64,000 nucleotides of DNA from Candidatus Accumulibacter sp. 66-26 (GCA_001897745.1 MKUH01000023.1:124001-188000); one strand, 5' to 3'; shown: positions 1 through 10,830, counted from the first letter of the stretch. Notes: a model not told the origin generated them from the letters alone. Numbers and translations are program-made.

Positions 1-828
1 GTCCGCCTCGGTGACGCCCAGATAGGCCAGCGCCCTGGCGTACATGACCGGCCCCACGTCGGTATCGGCCTCCTCGAGGATTTCCGCGGTGAGGAATTCG
101 GCGACATGGGTGACGGCGATCAGCGGCAGCGCCTCGCGCGGCAGGGCGGACTCCGGCAGGCCGAAGACGTCCGGATCGTGGTGGAAGCGGATGGCCTGCG
201 AAATGACGGCCGGCAGCCCCCAGTTGCGCGCCAGCAGCGCGCCGACCACGTCGTGGCTGCAGCTGAAATTCTCCTGCTCGATGGCGCACAGATTGCCGCC
301 CTCGCTCTGCGCCTTTTCGAGCAGCGCGGCGTAGGGCTTGAAGCGGCGCATCATGACCGGCACCGCGGCGTCGTGGAACAGCGCGAAGGTGTAGGCGCTG
401 TCGCTCGAAATGCCGTACTGGCGGCGGGCGACGAGGCCGGCCGCGACGGCCAGCACGGCGGCGCGGTCCCAGAACTTCTCGAGCAGCGCGTCGGGCAGGC
501 CGCTCATGCTGGCGCGCAGGCTGGATGCGACCACGATGTTCTGAATGTTGCCGGTGCCCAGGCGGGCCACCGCGTGCGGCACGCTGCTGACGGCGGCGCC
601 GCGGTTGAACAGGGCCGAGTTGGCAAGCTTCAGCGTCATCGCCGACATGCCGACGTCGGACGCGATGATGTGCGCCAGGCGGTTGATGTCCGGCTCGTCC
701 TTCTGCACTTCGGCCATCACCTGCATGACGACGTCGGGACAGGCGGGGATCTCGATACTGGCGAGCACGCGCTCGAATTCGTCGGGCGCGGGACTGGACG
801 CTGCGGGCACTGCCGAAAGATTAGCCAT
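1..828 (-). CDS. HDOD-domain signalling protein (3' end cut by window edge)
   Basis: Reading the minus strand from the ATG at 828 gives an open frame of 276 codons with no stop before the window edge, so the C-terminus is missing. The protein reads MANLSAVPAASSPAP and then an HDOD core: 'IPACPDVVMQVM', 'IASDVGMSAMTLKLANSALF', 'AVARLGTGNIQNIVVASSL', 'FALFHDAAVPVMM'. HDOD proteins resemble HD hydrolases but usually lack phosphodiesterase activity and act in signalling and regulation. No output domain (GGDEF, EAL or kinase) is visible. It lies downstream of the thiolase, separated by a strong terminator, so it probably has its own promoter in 829-926. The family call is firm; the specific role is unknown. 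Confidence 0.85.
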   Translation of the reverse strand, partial: MANLSAVPAASSPAPDEFERVLASIEIPACPDVVMQVMAEVQKDEPDINRLAHIIASDVGMSAMTLKLANSALFNRGAAVSSVPHAVARLGTGNIQNIVVASSLRASMSGLPDALLEKFWDRAAVLAVAAGLVARRQYGISSDSAYTFALFHDAAVPVMMRRFKPYAALLEKAQSEGGNLCAIEQENFSCSHDVVGALLARNWGLPAVISQAIRFHHDPDVFGLPESALPREALPLIAVTHVAEFLTAEILEEADTDVGPVMYARALAYLGVTEAD

Positions 829-926
829 GCGTTTCCTTTGTCCTGGCGGCCGCCGGCGCCCGTAGGTCGGGCGGAACGGCTCGCCGTTCATGCTTGTTCT
901 ACTGACTCGTGCAAGGCTCCCGGTCG

Positions 927-960
927 AAAAAAAACCCGACGGACAGCAGTCGGGTTTTTT
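927..960 (-). terminator. Intrinsic terminator downstream of the thiolase gene
   Basis: A hairpin with stem CCCGAC (935-940) and GTCGGG (949-954) is flanked by an A-run on one side and a T-run on the other, so it can work in both directions. It lies 15 bases past the thiolase stop on the minus strand and separates that gene from the HDOD gene. Confidence 0.85.
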
Positions 961-974
961 GCCAACGGCCGGAA

Positions 975-2156
<1,182 letters not shown>

Positions 2157-2180
2157 GGGAAACTCCTTGTAATTGATCGA

Positions 2181-3128
2181 TCAACCGCCCACCAGACTGG
2201 CAAGCCCCAACAAAAGCAAAAGCAACAACCAGAGCACCAGCGCGCGCCAGACGAGGCCGACGGCGCTCTGCATGAAATCCACGTCGGCGTCGTCGCCGGT
2301 GCCGAGTTCGGCCCGGTCGGCGATCTCGCCGGCTTCGACGAGCGGCATGCCGAGACGCACGCCGAGCGCGCCGGCGCCGCTCGCGAGGACGATGCCAAGG
2401 CCGGCGCCGTAGCCCGTATCGGGCCATTTGGCGGCCTGCGTGCGCCAGCAGTAGATGGCGTCCTCGAAATTGCCGACGATGGCGAAACCGGCCGCCGTCA
2501 TGCGCGCGGGCAGCCAGTCGATGATAGCGAAAGACTGTTGCGCAAATGTGCCGAAACTTCCGAATTCGATCGGGTCGGCCTCGCCGCGCCGGCCCCAGTG
2601 CTCGGCGAGGAAGGCCGCTGCGCGGTAGAGCACGGCGCCGCACGGCCCGGGCAGCAGGACGAACCAGACCAGCACGCCGAAGACGTGGCGGTGCGACGCG
2701 GCCAGCGCCTCCTCGATCGACAGGCGGGCGATCTCGGACGACGACAGATCGTCGGCCGGACGCCCGCGCCATTCGGCGAGCAGCTTGCGCGCATGCGGCA
2801 CGTCGCCCATGCGCAGCGCGAGCTGGATGTCGGTGTAGTAGTGGCTGAACTGGCGGAAGCCCATCGTCAGATAGAGGACGAAAACGTTCCACGCCCAGGC
2901 GAGCAGCGGGTTGAGGGCATAGAGCGCAAAGAAGGCGACGCCGGCGAGAGCGGTCAGGCCGAGCACCGCGAAACCCCAGGCCAGCGTGCCGTGGCGATGT
3001 TCGCCGGTGTTGAAGTGCCGTTCGAGGAAATCCGCCAGCCGGGTCAACGGCCCGTGTACGAATTGTTGGTAAGGTAGAGGCCGCACCTGCTCAAGCAGCA
3101 GCGCGACGATGAGGGAAAACAGGCTCAT
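2181..3128 (-). CDS. CobD/CbiB family membrane protein
   Basis: A 315-residue integral membrane protein with hydrophobic segments near the N-terminus (MSLFSLIVALLLEQVRPL), at about residues 50-90, about 150-170 and at the C-terminus (a Leu-rich helix). It matches the CobD/CbiB-like family that is widespread in Betaproteobacteria. True CbiB makes adenosylcobinamide phosphate in cobalamin synthesis. The betaproteobacterial relatives stand outside cob operons, as here, and AmpE-like roles have also been suggested. No other cobalamin gene lies nearby, so the catalytic role is uncertain. It is probably co-transcribed with the thiolase. Confidence 0.8.
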   Translation of the reverse strand: MSLFSLIVALLLEQVRPLPYQQFVHGPLTRLADFLERHFNTGEHRHGTLAWGFAVLGLTALAGVAFFALYALNPLLAWAWNVFVLYLTMGFRQFSHYYTDIQLALRMGDVPHARKLLAEWRGRPADDLSSSEIARLSIEEALAASHRHVFGVLVWFVLLPGPCGAVLYRAAAFLAEHWGRRGEADPIEFGSFGTFAQQSFAIIDWLPARMTAAGFAIVGNFEDAIYCWRTQAAKWPDTGYGAGLGIVLASGAGALGVRLGMPLVEAGEIADRAELGTGDDADVDFMQSAVGLVWRALVLWLLLLLLLGLASLVGG

Positions 3129-3255
3129 CGCGAAAGGGAATCCGTACGGCGCTCGAGACTGCGCGCCTGTTTGTCATGGGAAAGGGCCAAGATACCACAA
3201 GCCGGCGCCATCGCGGTATTCCGCACCGCCGATGCCGCGGCTGCCGGCGCGGCGA

Positions 3256-3876
3256 TCAGCGCCGCGCTCCGAGCGCCTGGTAGAGCGACATGATCATGCC
3301 CGCCGTGGCGCCCCAGATGAAATAGTCGCCGTAGGGCATGGCGTAGTAGTGGCGCAACTGGCCGCGGTAATGCAGCGCGTGCCGCTTGTGGTTGGCCGGA
3401 TCGAGGAGAAACGCGAGCGGCACTTCGAAGACTTCGGCGACCTCGAACGGATCGGGACGCAGGTCGAAGGGCGGCGTCACCATGGCGACCACCGGCGTCA
3501 CGCGGAAGCCGGTGCCGGTGCGGTATTCCGGCAGATAGCCGGCGATCTCGACGCGCCCCGCGGGCAATCCGATCTCCTCCTCGGCCTCGCGCAGCGCGGT
3601 ATGCGCCGGCGACGGATCCTCCGGTTCGGCCCGCCCGCCCGGAAAGCTGATCTGCCCTGGATGGTCCTTGAGGTGGGCGGTGCGCTGGGTGAGCAGAACG
3701 GTCGGCGCGGCCGGGCGCAGGACGATCGGAAAGAGGACCGAGGCGGGCGTCAGCGTCTCCTCGCCGACGCCATCCTCGAGCACGAAGACGCCGGCCGCAG
3801 GCGTCGGTAGAAGGGCCGCGCGCAGGCGCCCGAGGTCGGTCGCCGGCGGCGTCTCGAGCGGCCTACTTGCCGGCAC
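3256..3876 (-). CDS. nudL: NUDIX hydrolase, CoA pyrophosphatase (NudL-type)
   Basis: This protein probably hydrolyses coenzyme A to 4'-phosphopantetheine and 3',5'-ADP. It shows the NudL/UPF0035 signature LLTQRTAHLKDHPGQISFPGG followed by the Nudix helix with REAEEEIGL, which carries the metal-binding glutamates. I chose the GTG at 3876: it has a clear Shine-Dalgarno GAGGAAG at good spacing and overlaps the upstream gene by 14 bases. An in-frame ATG at 3915 would add 13 residues but has no usable ribosome site. The C-terminus 'DYFIWGATAGMIMSLYQAL' is also typical. It is translationally coupled to the upstream small protein. Confidence 0.88.
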   Translation of the reverse strand: MPASRPLETPPATDLGRLRAALLPTPAAGVFVLEDGVGEETLTPASVLFPIVLRPAAPTVLLTQRTAHLKDHPGQISFPGGRAEPEDPSPAHTALREAEEEIGLPAGRVEIAGYLPEYRTGTGFRVTPVVAMVTPPFDLRPDPFEVAEVFEVPLAFLLDPANHKRHALHYRGQLRHYYAMPYGDYFIWGATAGMIMSLYQALGARR

Positions 3877-4120
3877 CGTCTTCCTCGATTTCGGCGCGCA
3901 CCGCGTCGAGCGCATCCTGCAGGGTCTCTTCGGACAACGCGTTGATGGTCGTGGCGACCAGATCGGCCGACTCGACGGCGCCGACCGGCAGGCGCTTGCT
4001 GTCCAGCGTGGCGATCAGGGCGGCCGTCGCGCCGACGACCTGCAGCAGGGTCTGGCGTTCGCCCATCAGCATTTCGAGTTCTCGGCGCAACAGGGTGATT
4101 TCTTCGTCGCGGTGGGGCAT
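3863..4120 (-). CDS. Small conserved hypothetical protein, 85 aa, coiled-coil N-terminus
   Basis: An 85-residue acidic protein starting MPHRDEEITLLRRELEML, which should form a short amphipathic coiled coil, followed by an Ala/Leu-rich helical stretch. No enzyme motif is visible. It lies 10 bases downstream of the retropepsin-like gene and its 3' end overlaps the nudL start, so all three are likely one transcript. Codon use matches its neighbours. I do not recognise the family and propose no function. Confidence 0.7.
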   Translation of the reverse strand: MPHRDEEITLLRRELEMLMGERQTLLQVVGATAALIATLDSKRLPVGAVESADLVATTINALSEETLQDALDAVRAEIEEDGAGK

Positions 4121-4130
4121 GGGGGATCTC

Positions 4131-4790
4131 CTAGTAGCGTTTTTTCAGCGTCATGGTCTCGCCATCGCGCTGCATTTCCATACGGTTCAAAAAACTCATG
4201 CCGAGCAGCGCGATCGGCAGATCGCTCTGATGCACGAGGGCGTCGACGTTGTTGAGCACGATCCCGCCGACCTTCACGGTATCGAGCTTGACGCGATGGA
4301 CCACGGCCTGCCCGTTCGCCGTCTGGGCCACGCCCTGCAGCCCCTTGCTCGCGTCGATGCCGAGCCGGCGGGCGTCGGCCGCGCCGAGCGAGACCATCGA
4401 CGCACCGGTGTCGACGAGAAAACGCACCGCCCCCCCGTTGATCGTTCCGGACGTCAGGAAATGCCCCTGTCCGTCGGCCGTCAGCACCGCCGTCGCCGGC
4501 CCGCTGCCCGGCGCCTGCGCGGCGACGTTCTGACCGACGCGCAACTGGCGCCGCCGGCCGTCGATCTCGAAGGTCGCGGTATCGCCATCGACCGCGATGA
4601 CCCGGACCCCTTCGGCGGTCGTCGCGCCGACCGCCACGGTCCGCGGCGGCCCGCCGTCGATCGTCAGCAGCACCTTGCCCGGAAACAGCCCGGCCAGGCC
4701 GACGTCGGCTGCCGCCAGCGGCAGGGAGCATAGGCACAGCAGCGCGCCGAGCGTAAGATTGCGGCTTTCACCGAAGCCCGCCTGCATCAT
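4131..4790 (-). CDS. Retropepsin-like aspartic protease, secreted (TIGR02281-type)
   Basis: The protein has an N-terminal signal peptide (hydrophobic core LTLGALLCLCSLPLA, likely cut after AAA). After a linker comes a single-domain retroviral-type aspartic protease fold. The catalytic motif is FLVDTGASMVSL, with a later hydrophobic LLGMSFLNRMEM strand typical of this clan-AA family. It probably acts in the periplasm as a homodimer. Adjacent ATGs lie at 4790 and 4787, and a longer in-frame start at 4805 is possible. All of these overlap or abut the start of the divergent amidotransferase at 4789, so the exact start is uncertain. Confidence 0.82.
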   Translation of the reverse strand: MMQAGFGESRNLTLGALLCLCSLPLAAADVGLAGLFPGKVLLTIDGGPPRTVAVGATTAEGVRVIAVDGDTATFEIDGRRRQLRVGQNVAAQAPGSGPATAVLTADGQGHFLTSGTINGGAVRFLVDTGASMVSLGAADARRLGIDASKGLQGVAQTANGQAVVHRVKLDTVKVGGIVLNNVDALVHQSDLPIALLGMSFLNRMEMQRDGETMTLKKRY

Positions 4791-5550
4791 GAAGCCTGTC
4801 GCCATCTTCCGCCACGCCGCCGTTGAGGGAGCGGGCTATTTTGCCACATTCCTCGCGGCGCACTCGATTCCATCGACGCTGTTCGCCATCGATCGCGGCG
4901 ACCCGCTGCCGCCCGACGCCGAAGCCTACGCCGGCCTCTGCTTCATGGGCGGCCCGATGAGCGTGAACGACCCTTTGCCGTGGATCGCCGCGGAATGCGC
5001 GCTGATCCGCGACGCCGCCGCGCGCGGGGTTCCCGTGATCGGCCACTGCCTCGGCGGCCAGTTGATGAGCAAGGCCCTCGGCGGCCGCGTCGAGGCCAAT
5101 CCGGTCAAGGAGATCGGCTGGGGAACGGCGCGCGCCGCCGAACATCCGCTCGCCCGGCACTGGCTGGGCGACATGGCCGCCAGGCCCCGCACCGAAACCG
5201 GAGAAGGGGCCGGAGAAGGAGCCGGAGAAGCTGCGACGGTCTTCCAGTGGCATGGCGAAACCTTCAGCATCCCGCCCGGCGCGACGCGTATCCTGGGCAG
5301 CGACTTCTGCGCCAACCAGATGTTCGTCCTCGGCCCGCATCTCGGCATGCAATGTCACGTCGAGATGACGCCCGAGATGATCGCCGCGTGGTGCGCCAGC
5401 TGGCCGGAAGAGGTCGCCGGCCTCGCCGCCCTGCCCGCCTCGGTGCAGACGCCGGAGCGCATGCAGGCGGAAGCCGCGGCCCGCCTGCCGGCCACGCGAC
5501 GGCTGGCGGACCGGCTTTACTCGGTGTGGATCGGCGGCCTGCGCGGCTGA
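4789..5550 (+). CDS. Class I glutamine amidotransferase (GMP synthase-like domain)
   Basis: A 253-residue stand-alone GATase1 protein. The nucleophile elbow GHCLGGQL carries the catalytic Cys, and 'MQCHVEMTPE' supplies the His and Glu of the triad. The N-terminus MKPVAIFRHAAVEGAGYF and the 'FMGGPMSVND' oxyanion region are typical of the GuaA-like amidotransferases. The acceptor substrate cannot be told from sequence. A low-complexity Gly-Glu-Gly-Ala stretch, encoded by three 12-base repeats, interrupts the domain before the 'VFQWHGETF' segment. The start codon overlaps the divergent protease gene start. Confidence 0.85.
   Translation: MKPVAIFRHAAVEGAGYFATFLAAHSIPSTLFAIDRGDPLPPDAEAYAGLCFMGGPMSVNDPLPWIAAECALIRDAAARGVPVIGHCLGGQLMSKALGGRVEANPVKEIGWGTARAAEHPLARHWLGDMAARPRTETGEGAGEGAGEAATVFQWHGETFSIPPGATRILGSDFCANQMFVLGPHLGMQCHVEMTPEMIAAWCASWPEEVAGLAALPASVQTPERMQAEAAARLPATRRLADRLYSVWIGGLRG
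5200..5235 (+). repeat. Three tandem 12-bp repeats inside the amidotransferase gene
   Basis: Units at 5200-5211, 5212-5223 and 5224-5235 begin GGAGAAG and read GGAGAAGGGGCC, GGAGAAGGAGCC and GGAGAAGCTGCG. They encode GEGA-GEGA-GEAA. Because the unit is a multiple of three, copy-number change would lengthen or shorten a surface loop without shifting the frame. Confidence 0.8.
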
Positions 5551-5580
5551 CCGGCGCGGGCGGAAAGACGACGCGGAAGG

Positions 5581-5612
5581 ACAAAGAAAAACGGCGTCCG
5601 CGGACGCCGTTT
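5581..5612 (-). terminator. Intrinsic terminator of the argD...yajQ operon
   Basis: A perfect 20-base palindrome, ACGGCGTCCG/CGGACGCCGT (5591-5610), is followed on the minus strand by TTTTCTTTGT. It lies about 20 bases after the yajQ stop and closes the minus-strand operon. Confidence 0.88.
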
Positions 5613-5632
5613 CACCTCGGAGAGAAATCCGC

Positions 5633-6127
5633 TCAGTCGCGGAAGTTGCCGTACTTGATCGGGAAGTCGGTAATCGACTTCTTGATCAGCGCGATGGCCT
5701 CCTGCAGGATGTCCCGCTTGGCGCCGGTGACGCGCACGGCGTCGCCCTGGATGGCGGCCTGCACCTTGAGCTTGGAATCCTTGAGCAGCTTGACGATCTT
5801 CTTGGCCAGTTCGCTCTCGATGCCGATCTTGATCTTCAGCTCCTGCTTGACCTTGTCGCCCGAGACTTTCTGCACGGTCTGGCTGTCGAGGCGCTTGGTG
5901 CAGTCCGGCTCCTTCTTCTCCATTTCGGGAAAGAGGATGTCCTTGATCTGGTTCAGCTGGAAGTCGGAGTCGGCGTGCAGCGTGATGACCTTGTCCTTCT
6001 CGTTCAGCTCGACCTTGGCGCTGGTGCCCTTGAAATCGTGGCGTCCGATGATCTTCTTGCCGGCCGCGTCGATGGCGTTCTTCAACGCCACCATGTCCAC
6101 TTCGGAGGAAAAGTCGAAAGACGGCAT
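5633..6127 (-). CDS. yajQ: YajQ family nucleotide-binding protein
   Basis: A 164-residue protein matching YajQ over its full length. It starts MPSFDFSSEVDMVALKNAID and has the family motifs GRHDFKGTSA and the C-terminal 'VTGAKRDILQEAIALIKK'. YajQ proteins have a double ferredoxin-like fold and bind nucleotides; in some bacteria they bind cyclic di-GMP and control gene expression. It is the last gene of the operon, 12 bases after ppnP, and a strong terminator follows. Confidence 0.95.
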   Translation of the reverse strand: MPSFDFSSEVDMVALKNAIDAAGKKIIGRHDFKGTSAKVELNEKDKVITLHADSDFQLNQIKDILFPEMEKKEPDCTKRLDSQTVQKVSGDKVKQELKIKIGIESELAKKIVKLLKDSKLKVQAAIQGDAVRVTGAKRDILQEAIALIKKSITDFPIKYGNFRD

Positions 6128-6139
6128 CCGCGCCTCCGC

Positions 6140-6460
6140 TCAGCCGAAGTGGCAGACGTAGTGATAGGGCTCGTCGCAGGCGATCTCGAACGACGAGTTG
6201 CCCGGGACGTTGAACGACTGGCCGGCGCCGTAGGCCGTCCATCCGGTCTCGCCCTTCAGGCGGACGCGGCAGGCGCCGGCGACGCCTTCCATGATTTCCG
6301 GCACGCCGGTGTTGAAGACGAGCGTGGCCGGCAGGATCACGCCGACCGACTTCTTGGTGCCGTCGGCGAACTGGACGGTATGGCTGACGCACTTGCCGTC
6401 GAAGTAGACGTTGGCCTGCTTGACGACGCTGACGTTATCGAATTGTGACGGTTGCGACAT
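6140..6460 (-). CDS. ppnP: Pyrimidine/purine nucleoside phosphorylase (PpnP/YaiE, DUF1255)
   Basis: A 106-residue single-domain cupin protein that fits PpnP, which splits nucleosides with phosphate to a free base and ribose-1-phosphate. Family motifs visible are '[20 protein letters not shown]', '[20 protein letters not shown]' and the C-terminal '[16 protein letters not shown]'. Length is as in E. coli YaiE. It starts one base after the DUF2788 gene, so the two are tightly coupled within the arg operon. Confidence 0.93.
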   Translation of the reverse strand: MSQPSQFDNVSVVKQANVYFDGKCVSHTVQFADGTKKSVGVILPATLVFNTGVPEIMEGVAGACRVRLKGETGWTAYGAGQSFNVPGNSSFEIACDEPYHYVCHFG

Positions 6461-6461
6461 T

Positions 6462-6671
6462 TCAGATTCCCCACATTTTTTGAATGACGGCCTTGGCGAC
6501 GAAGCCGATCATGCCGAAGGCGAGCACGAAGAAGAGCACGAAGGTGCCCGCCTTGCCCGCCTTCGACTTCCAGGCGATCTCGCCGATGATGAACAGCATG
6601 AAGAGCATGAAGGCTCCGACCCCGAAGGTCATGCCGAAATCGGAGATTTGCTCTTCGGTCAGTCCGAACAT
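6462..6671 (-). CDS. DUF2788 small membrane protein
   Basis: A 69-residue protein, [21 protein letters not shown]..., with two transmembrane helices: about residues 14-34 ([20 protein letters not shown]) and 43-62 ([20 protein letters not shown]). A short Lys-rich loop lies between them. It fits DUF2788, a family of short inner-membrane proteins known mainly from Betaproteobacteria and related groups. Function is unknown. It sits between argG (12 bases) and ppnP (1 base) in the same operon. Confidence 0.85.
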   Translation of the reverse strand: MFGLTEEQISDFGMTFGVGAFMLFMLFIIGEIAWKSKAGKAGTFVLFFVLAFGMIGFVAKAVIQKMWGI

Positions 6672-6683
6672 CGATGTCGGTCC

Positions 6684-7916
<1,233 letters not shown>

Positions 7917-7934
7917 CGTAGTTCCCAGCAAAAA

Positions 7935-8858
7935 TTAAACGTTGATGCGGCCGAGGAGCAGATACTCCATCAGCGCCTTTTGTACGTGCAGACGGTTCTC
8001 CGCCTCGTCCCAGACGACGCTCTGCGGACCGTCGATCACCTCGGCGGACACTTCCTCGCCGCGGTGCGCCGGCAGACAGTGCATGAACACGGCCTCGGGA
8101 CGCGCGACGCGCATCATGTCGGCGTCGACCTGCCAGTCGGCGAAGTCGCGCATGCGCTCCTCGTTCTCGGCCTCGAAGCCCATCGACGTCCACACGTCGG
8201 TGGTCACCAGATCGGCGCCCCTGGCGGCTTCCATCGGGTCGGCGAACTGCTCGAAGTGGCCGGTGCCGTAAAGGCCGGCGCGCTCGGCTTCGACTTCATA
8301 GCCGGGCGGCGTCGACACATGCACGTTGAAGTCGAGCACTTCGGCGGCCTGCAGCCACGTGTTGCAGACGTTGTTCGAGTCGCCGATCCAGGCCACCGTC
8401 TTGCCCTGGATCGGGCCGCGCTGTTCGATGAAGGTGTAGATGTCGGCCATGATCTGGCACGGGTGGTATTCGTTGGTCAGGCCGTTGATCAGCGGCACGC
8501 GCGAGTTGGCGGCGAAGCGCTCGATGATGTCCTGCTCGAAGGTGCGGATCATCACGATGTCGCTCATGCGCGAGATGACCTGCGCCGCGTCCTCGACCGG
8601 CTCGCCGCGCCCGAGCTGCGAATCGCGCGTATTGAGGTAGATCGCCGAGCCGCCGAGCTGCTGCATGCCGGCCTCGAAGGAAAGGCGCGTGCGCGTGCTG
8701 GCCTTCTCGAAAATCATCACCAGCGTGCGGTCGGCGAGCGGCCAGTAGCGCTGGTAGGCCTTGAACTGCTCCTTGATCCAGCGCGTGCGCTCGAACAGGT
8801 AGTCGAACTCCTCGCGGGTGAAGTCCTTGAACTGCAGGAAGTGTTTGACCGTACTCAT
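7935..8858 (-). CDS. argF: Ornithine carbamoyltransferase
   Basis: A 307-residue enzyme that makes citrulline from ornithine and carbamoyl phosphate. The carbamoyl-phosphate site STRTR is at residues 54-58, HPCQ is in 'NEYHPCQIMADIYT', and the ornithine and catalytic Cys motif is 'HCLPAHRGEEV'. Length and motifs are those of the biosynthetic anabolic enzyme. It sits between argD (10 bases) and argG (18 bases), giving three consecutive steps around ornithine in one operon. Confidence 0.97.
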   Translation of the reverse strand: MSTVKHFLQFKDFTREEFDYLFERTRWIKEQFKAYQRYWPLADRTLVMIFEKASTRTRLSFEAGMQQLGGSAIYLNTRDSQLGRGEPVEDAAQVISRMSDIVMIRTFEQDIIERFAANSRVPLINGLTNEYHPCQIMADIYTFIEQRGPIQGKTVAWIGDSNNVCNTWLQAAEVLDFNVHVSTPPGYEVEAERAGLYGTGHFEQFADPMEAARGADLVTTDVWTSMGFEAENEERMRDFADWQVDADMMRVARPEAVFMHCLPAHRGEEVSAEVIDGPQSVVWDEAENRLHVQKALMEYLLLGRINV

Positions 8859-8868
8859 AGGCTTCCTC

Positions 8869-10041
8869 TCAAGCCGCGAGGAAATCGCGGATCAGCTTGG
8901 ACAGACGCGAGACCAGTTCGCGCCCCTCGTCGACGCCGAAGGTCAGCGGCGGCAGCAGGCGCACGACCTTTTCGGCCGTCACGTTAATCAGCAGACCCGC
9001 GTCGAGGGCGCGCGTCACCAGTTCGCCGCAGGGACGGTCGAGTTCGACGCCGAGCATCAGGCCCTGGCCGCGGATGTCGACGACGCCGGCTACGCCGGCC
9101 AGCGCCTCGGCCAGGCCGTTGCGGATCAACTGGCCGACCGCGACGGCGTTGGCGCGCAGATTGTCCTTCTCGATCACGTCGAGGGTGGTCAGCGCGGCGG
9201 TCGTCGCGAGCTGATTGCCGCCGAAGGTCGAGCCGTGGTTGCCCGGCTTGAAGAGGCCGGCGGCCTTGCCCGCCGTCAGGCAGGCGCCGATCGGCACGCC
9301 GCTGCCGAGGCCCTTGGCCAGGGTCGCCACGTCGGGCACGATGCCGGCGTGCTGGAAGCCGAACCACGTCCCGGTCCGCCCCATGCCGCACTGCACTTCG
9401 TCGCACAGCAGCAGCCAGTTCCTGTCGTCGCACAGGGCGCGCAGGCCGCGCTGGAATTCGAGGTCGGCGATGTTGATGCCGCCCTCGCCCTGCACGATTT
9501 CGAGCATGACCGCGACGACGTTGTGATTGTGCTCGGCGATCGCACGGATCGCTTCGAGATCGTTGTACGGCACCCGCACGAAACCCGAGACGAGCGGCTC
9601 GAAGCCGGCCTGCGCCTTGCGGTTGCCGGTGGCTGAGAGGGTCGCCAGGGTCCGCCCGTGGAAAGCCTTCTCCATGACGATGATGACCGGGCTGTCGATG
9701 CCGTTCTGGTGGCCGAAGAAGCGCGCCAGCTTGATTGCCGCTTCGTTGGCTTCGCAACCGGAGTTGCAGAAGAAAACCTCCTCCATGCCGGCAAGCGCGG
9801 TCAGCCGGTCGGCCAACTGCTCCTGCTGCGGAATGCGGTAGATGTTCGACGTGTGCAAAACGCGCGCCGCTTGCGCGGCGATCGCGGCGACCAGCGCCGG
9901 GTGGTTGTGCCCGAGCGTCGAAACGGCAATCCCGGACAAGGCGTCGAGGTAGCACTTGCCTTCGGTATCGGTGATCCAGCTCCCGTCGCCATGGCTGAAG
10001 GCGACCGGAAGCCGGGCGTAGGTATTCATCAGGTGAGACAT
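8869..10041 (-). CDS. argD: Acetylornithine aminotransferase
   Basis: A 390-residue class III PLP-dependent aminotransferase that makes N-acetylornithine from N-acetylglutamate semialdehyde. The PLP Lys243 is in 'ATLAKGLGSGVPIGA', Asp214 is in 'LLCDEVQCGMGRTG', and the phosphate-binding 'FCNSGCEANEAAIK' is present. The start MSHLMNTYARLPVAF is typical for ArgD. It is the first gene of the argD-argF-argG-DUF2788-ppnP-yajQ operon, whose promoter must lie in 10042-10468. Confidence 0.95.
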   Translation of the reverse strand: MSHLMNTYARLPVAFSHGDGSWITDTEGKCYLDALSGIAVSTLGHNHPALVAAIAAQAARVLHTSNIYRIPQQEQLADRLTALAGMEEVFFCNSGCEANEAAIKLARFFGHQNGIDSPVIIVMEKAFHGRTLATLSATGNRKAQAGFEPLVSGFVRVPYNDLEAIRAIAEHNHNVVAVMLEIVQGEGGINIADLEFQRGLRALCDDRNWLLLCDEVQCGMGRTGTWFGFQHAGIVPDVATLAKGLGSGVPIGACLTAGKAAGLFKPGNHGSTFGGNQLATTAALTTLDVIEKDNLRANAVAVGQLIRNGLAEALAGVAGVVDIRGQGLMLGVELDRPCGELVTRALDAGLLINVTAEKVVRLLPPLTFGVDEGRELVSRLSKLIRDFLAA

Positions 10042-10468
10042 ATACGACCCCTGGTGGAGGCTCTGAAACTGAAACGGCGGCTTGCGCCGCCGGAGTATTC
10101 ACGCGTCTTACGCTTTTGCAGGCCCGGCCGCGCAGCTTGAAATGCTTGTGCCGCCTGCCTTGCAAGGGATGAAATGTTAAGGGAAAAACGCGCCCTTGTA
10201 TATATGGCCGGCACGCCCGAAGGCCGCCCGCGAAGCGCCGCACCCCAAAAAACGAAGCCCGGGTCAGGTGCGAAAAACCGGAAGCATCTTTTGCAAGCCC
10301 GGCGTAAGACTCGGCGCGCATGATGGCGCGTAGACGCCCGCCGGCAGTCGCAGCGACGGGCCAAGACGGCGCCTTTCTGTTAGAATCCGTGCGCCCTCCG
10401 GACCACAAGAACACAGGGGACGAAATGACAACAATTCGTGGCGCACAACGCCGAGACATCGCCGAAAC
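10042..10468. other. Intergenic region between divergent argD and DUF3579 genes
   Basis: A gap of 427 bases between two diverging genes. No convincing coding frame is present. It should hold the arg operon promoter (minus strand) and the DUF3579 promoter (plus strand). An AT-rich patch at 10196-10207 (TTGTATATATGG) stands out in otherwise GC-rich DNA and may be part of a promoter, but I could not fix a -35/-10 pair or an ArgR box with confidence. Confidence 0.5.
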
Positions 10469-10777
10469 ATGAGTATCTCGCCGAATACCACCTTCATCAT
10501 CATCGGGCTGACCACCGCGGGGAAGAAATTCCGCCCCAGCGACTGGGCCGAACGCCTCTGCGGCGTCCTTTCAGCCTTCGGCGCGGAAAAGAAAATGAAA
10601 TACTCGCCCTACGTCGGCCCCGGCGACTACAACGGCGAAAAAGCCGTCTTCGTCGACGGCAGGCTCTACGAAGTCGAACCGATGGCCTACCGCTTCGTAC
10701 TCAACTTCGCGCAGGACAACGACCTGCAACTGATCGAAGGCGTCTGCCCGATCGACGGCAAGGACAAAAAAAGCTGA
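10469..10777 (+). CDS. DUF3579 domain protein
   Basis: A 102-residue soluble protein that matches the DUF3579 family over its whole length: 'FIIIGLTTAGKKFRPSDWAERLCG', 'MKYSPYVGPGDYNGEKAVFVD', 'PMAYRFVLNFAQDNDLQLI'. The family is common in Betaproteobacteria, and its function is not established. It stands alone, divergent from the arg operon and convergent with rpsT, with a shared terminator between. Confidence 0.88.
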   Translation: MSISPNTTFIIIGLTTAGKKFRPSDWAERLCGVLSAFGAEKKMKYSPYVGPGDYNGEKAVFVDGRLYEVEPMAYRFVLNFAQDNDLQLIEGVCPIDGKDKKS

Positions 10778-10799
10778 TCCGGAGCAGAATCCGGACAAT

Positions 10800-10830
10800 A
10801 AAAAACGGCGCCCGCGGGCGCCGTTCTTGT
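10800..10830. terminator. Bidirectional terminator between DUF3579 gene and rpsT
   Basis: The palindrome ACGGCGCCCG/CGGGCGCCGT (10805-10824) has an A-run before it and TTCTTGTTT after it. It lies between two convergent genes and can serve both. Confidence 0.85.

Noticed and set aside
2173-2184. Palindrome TTGATCGATCAA resembling an FNR box
   Set aside because: The half-sites are two bases apart instead of four, and the site overlaps the stop of the CobD-like gene inside an apparent operon.
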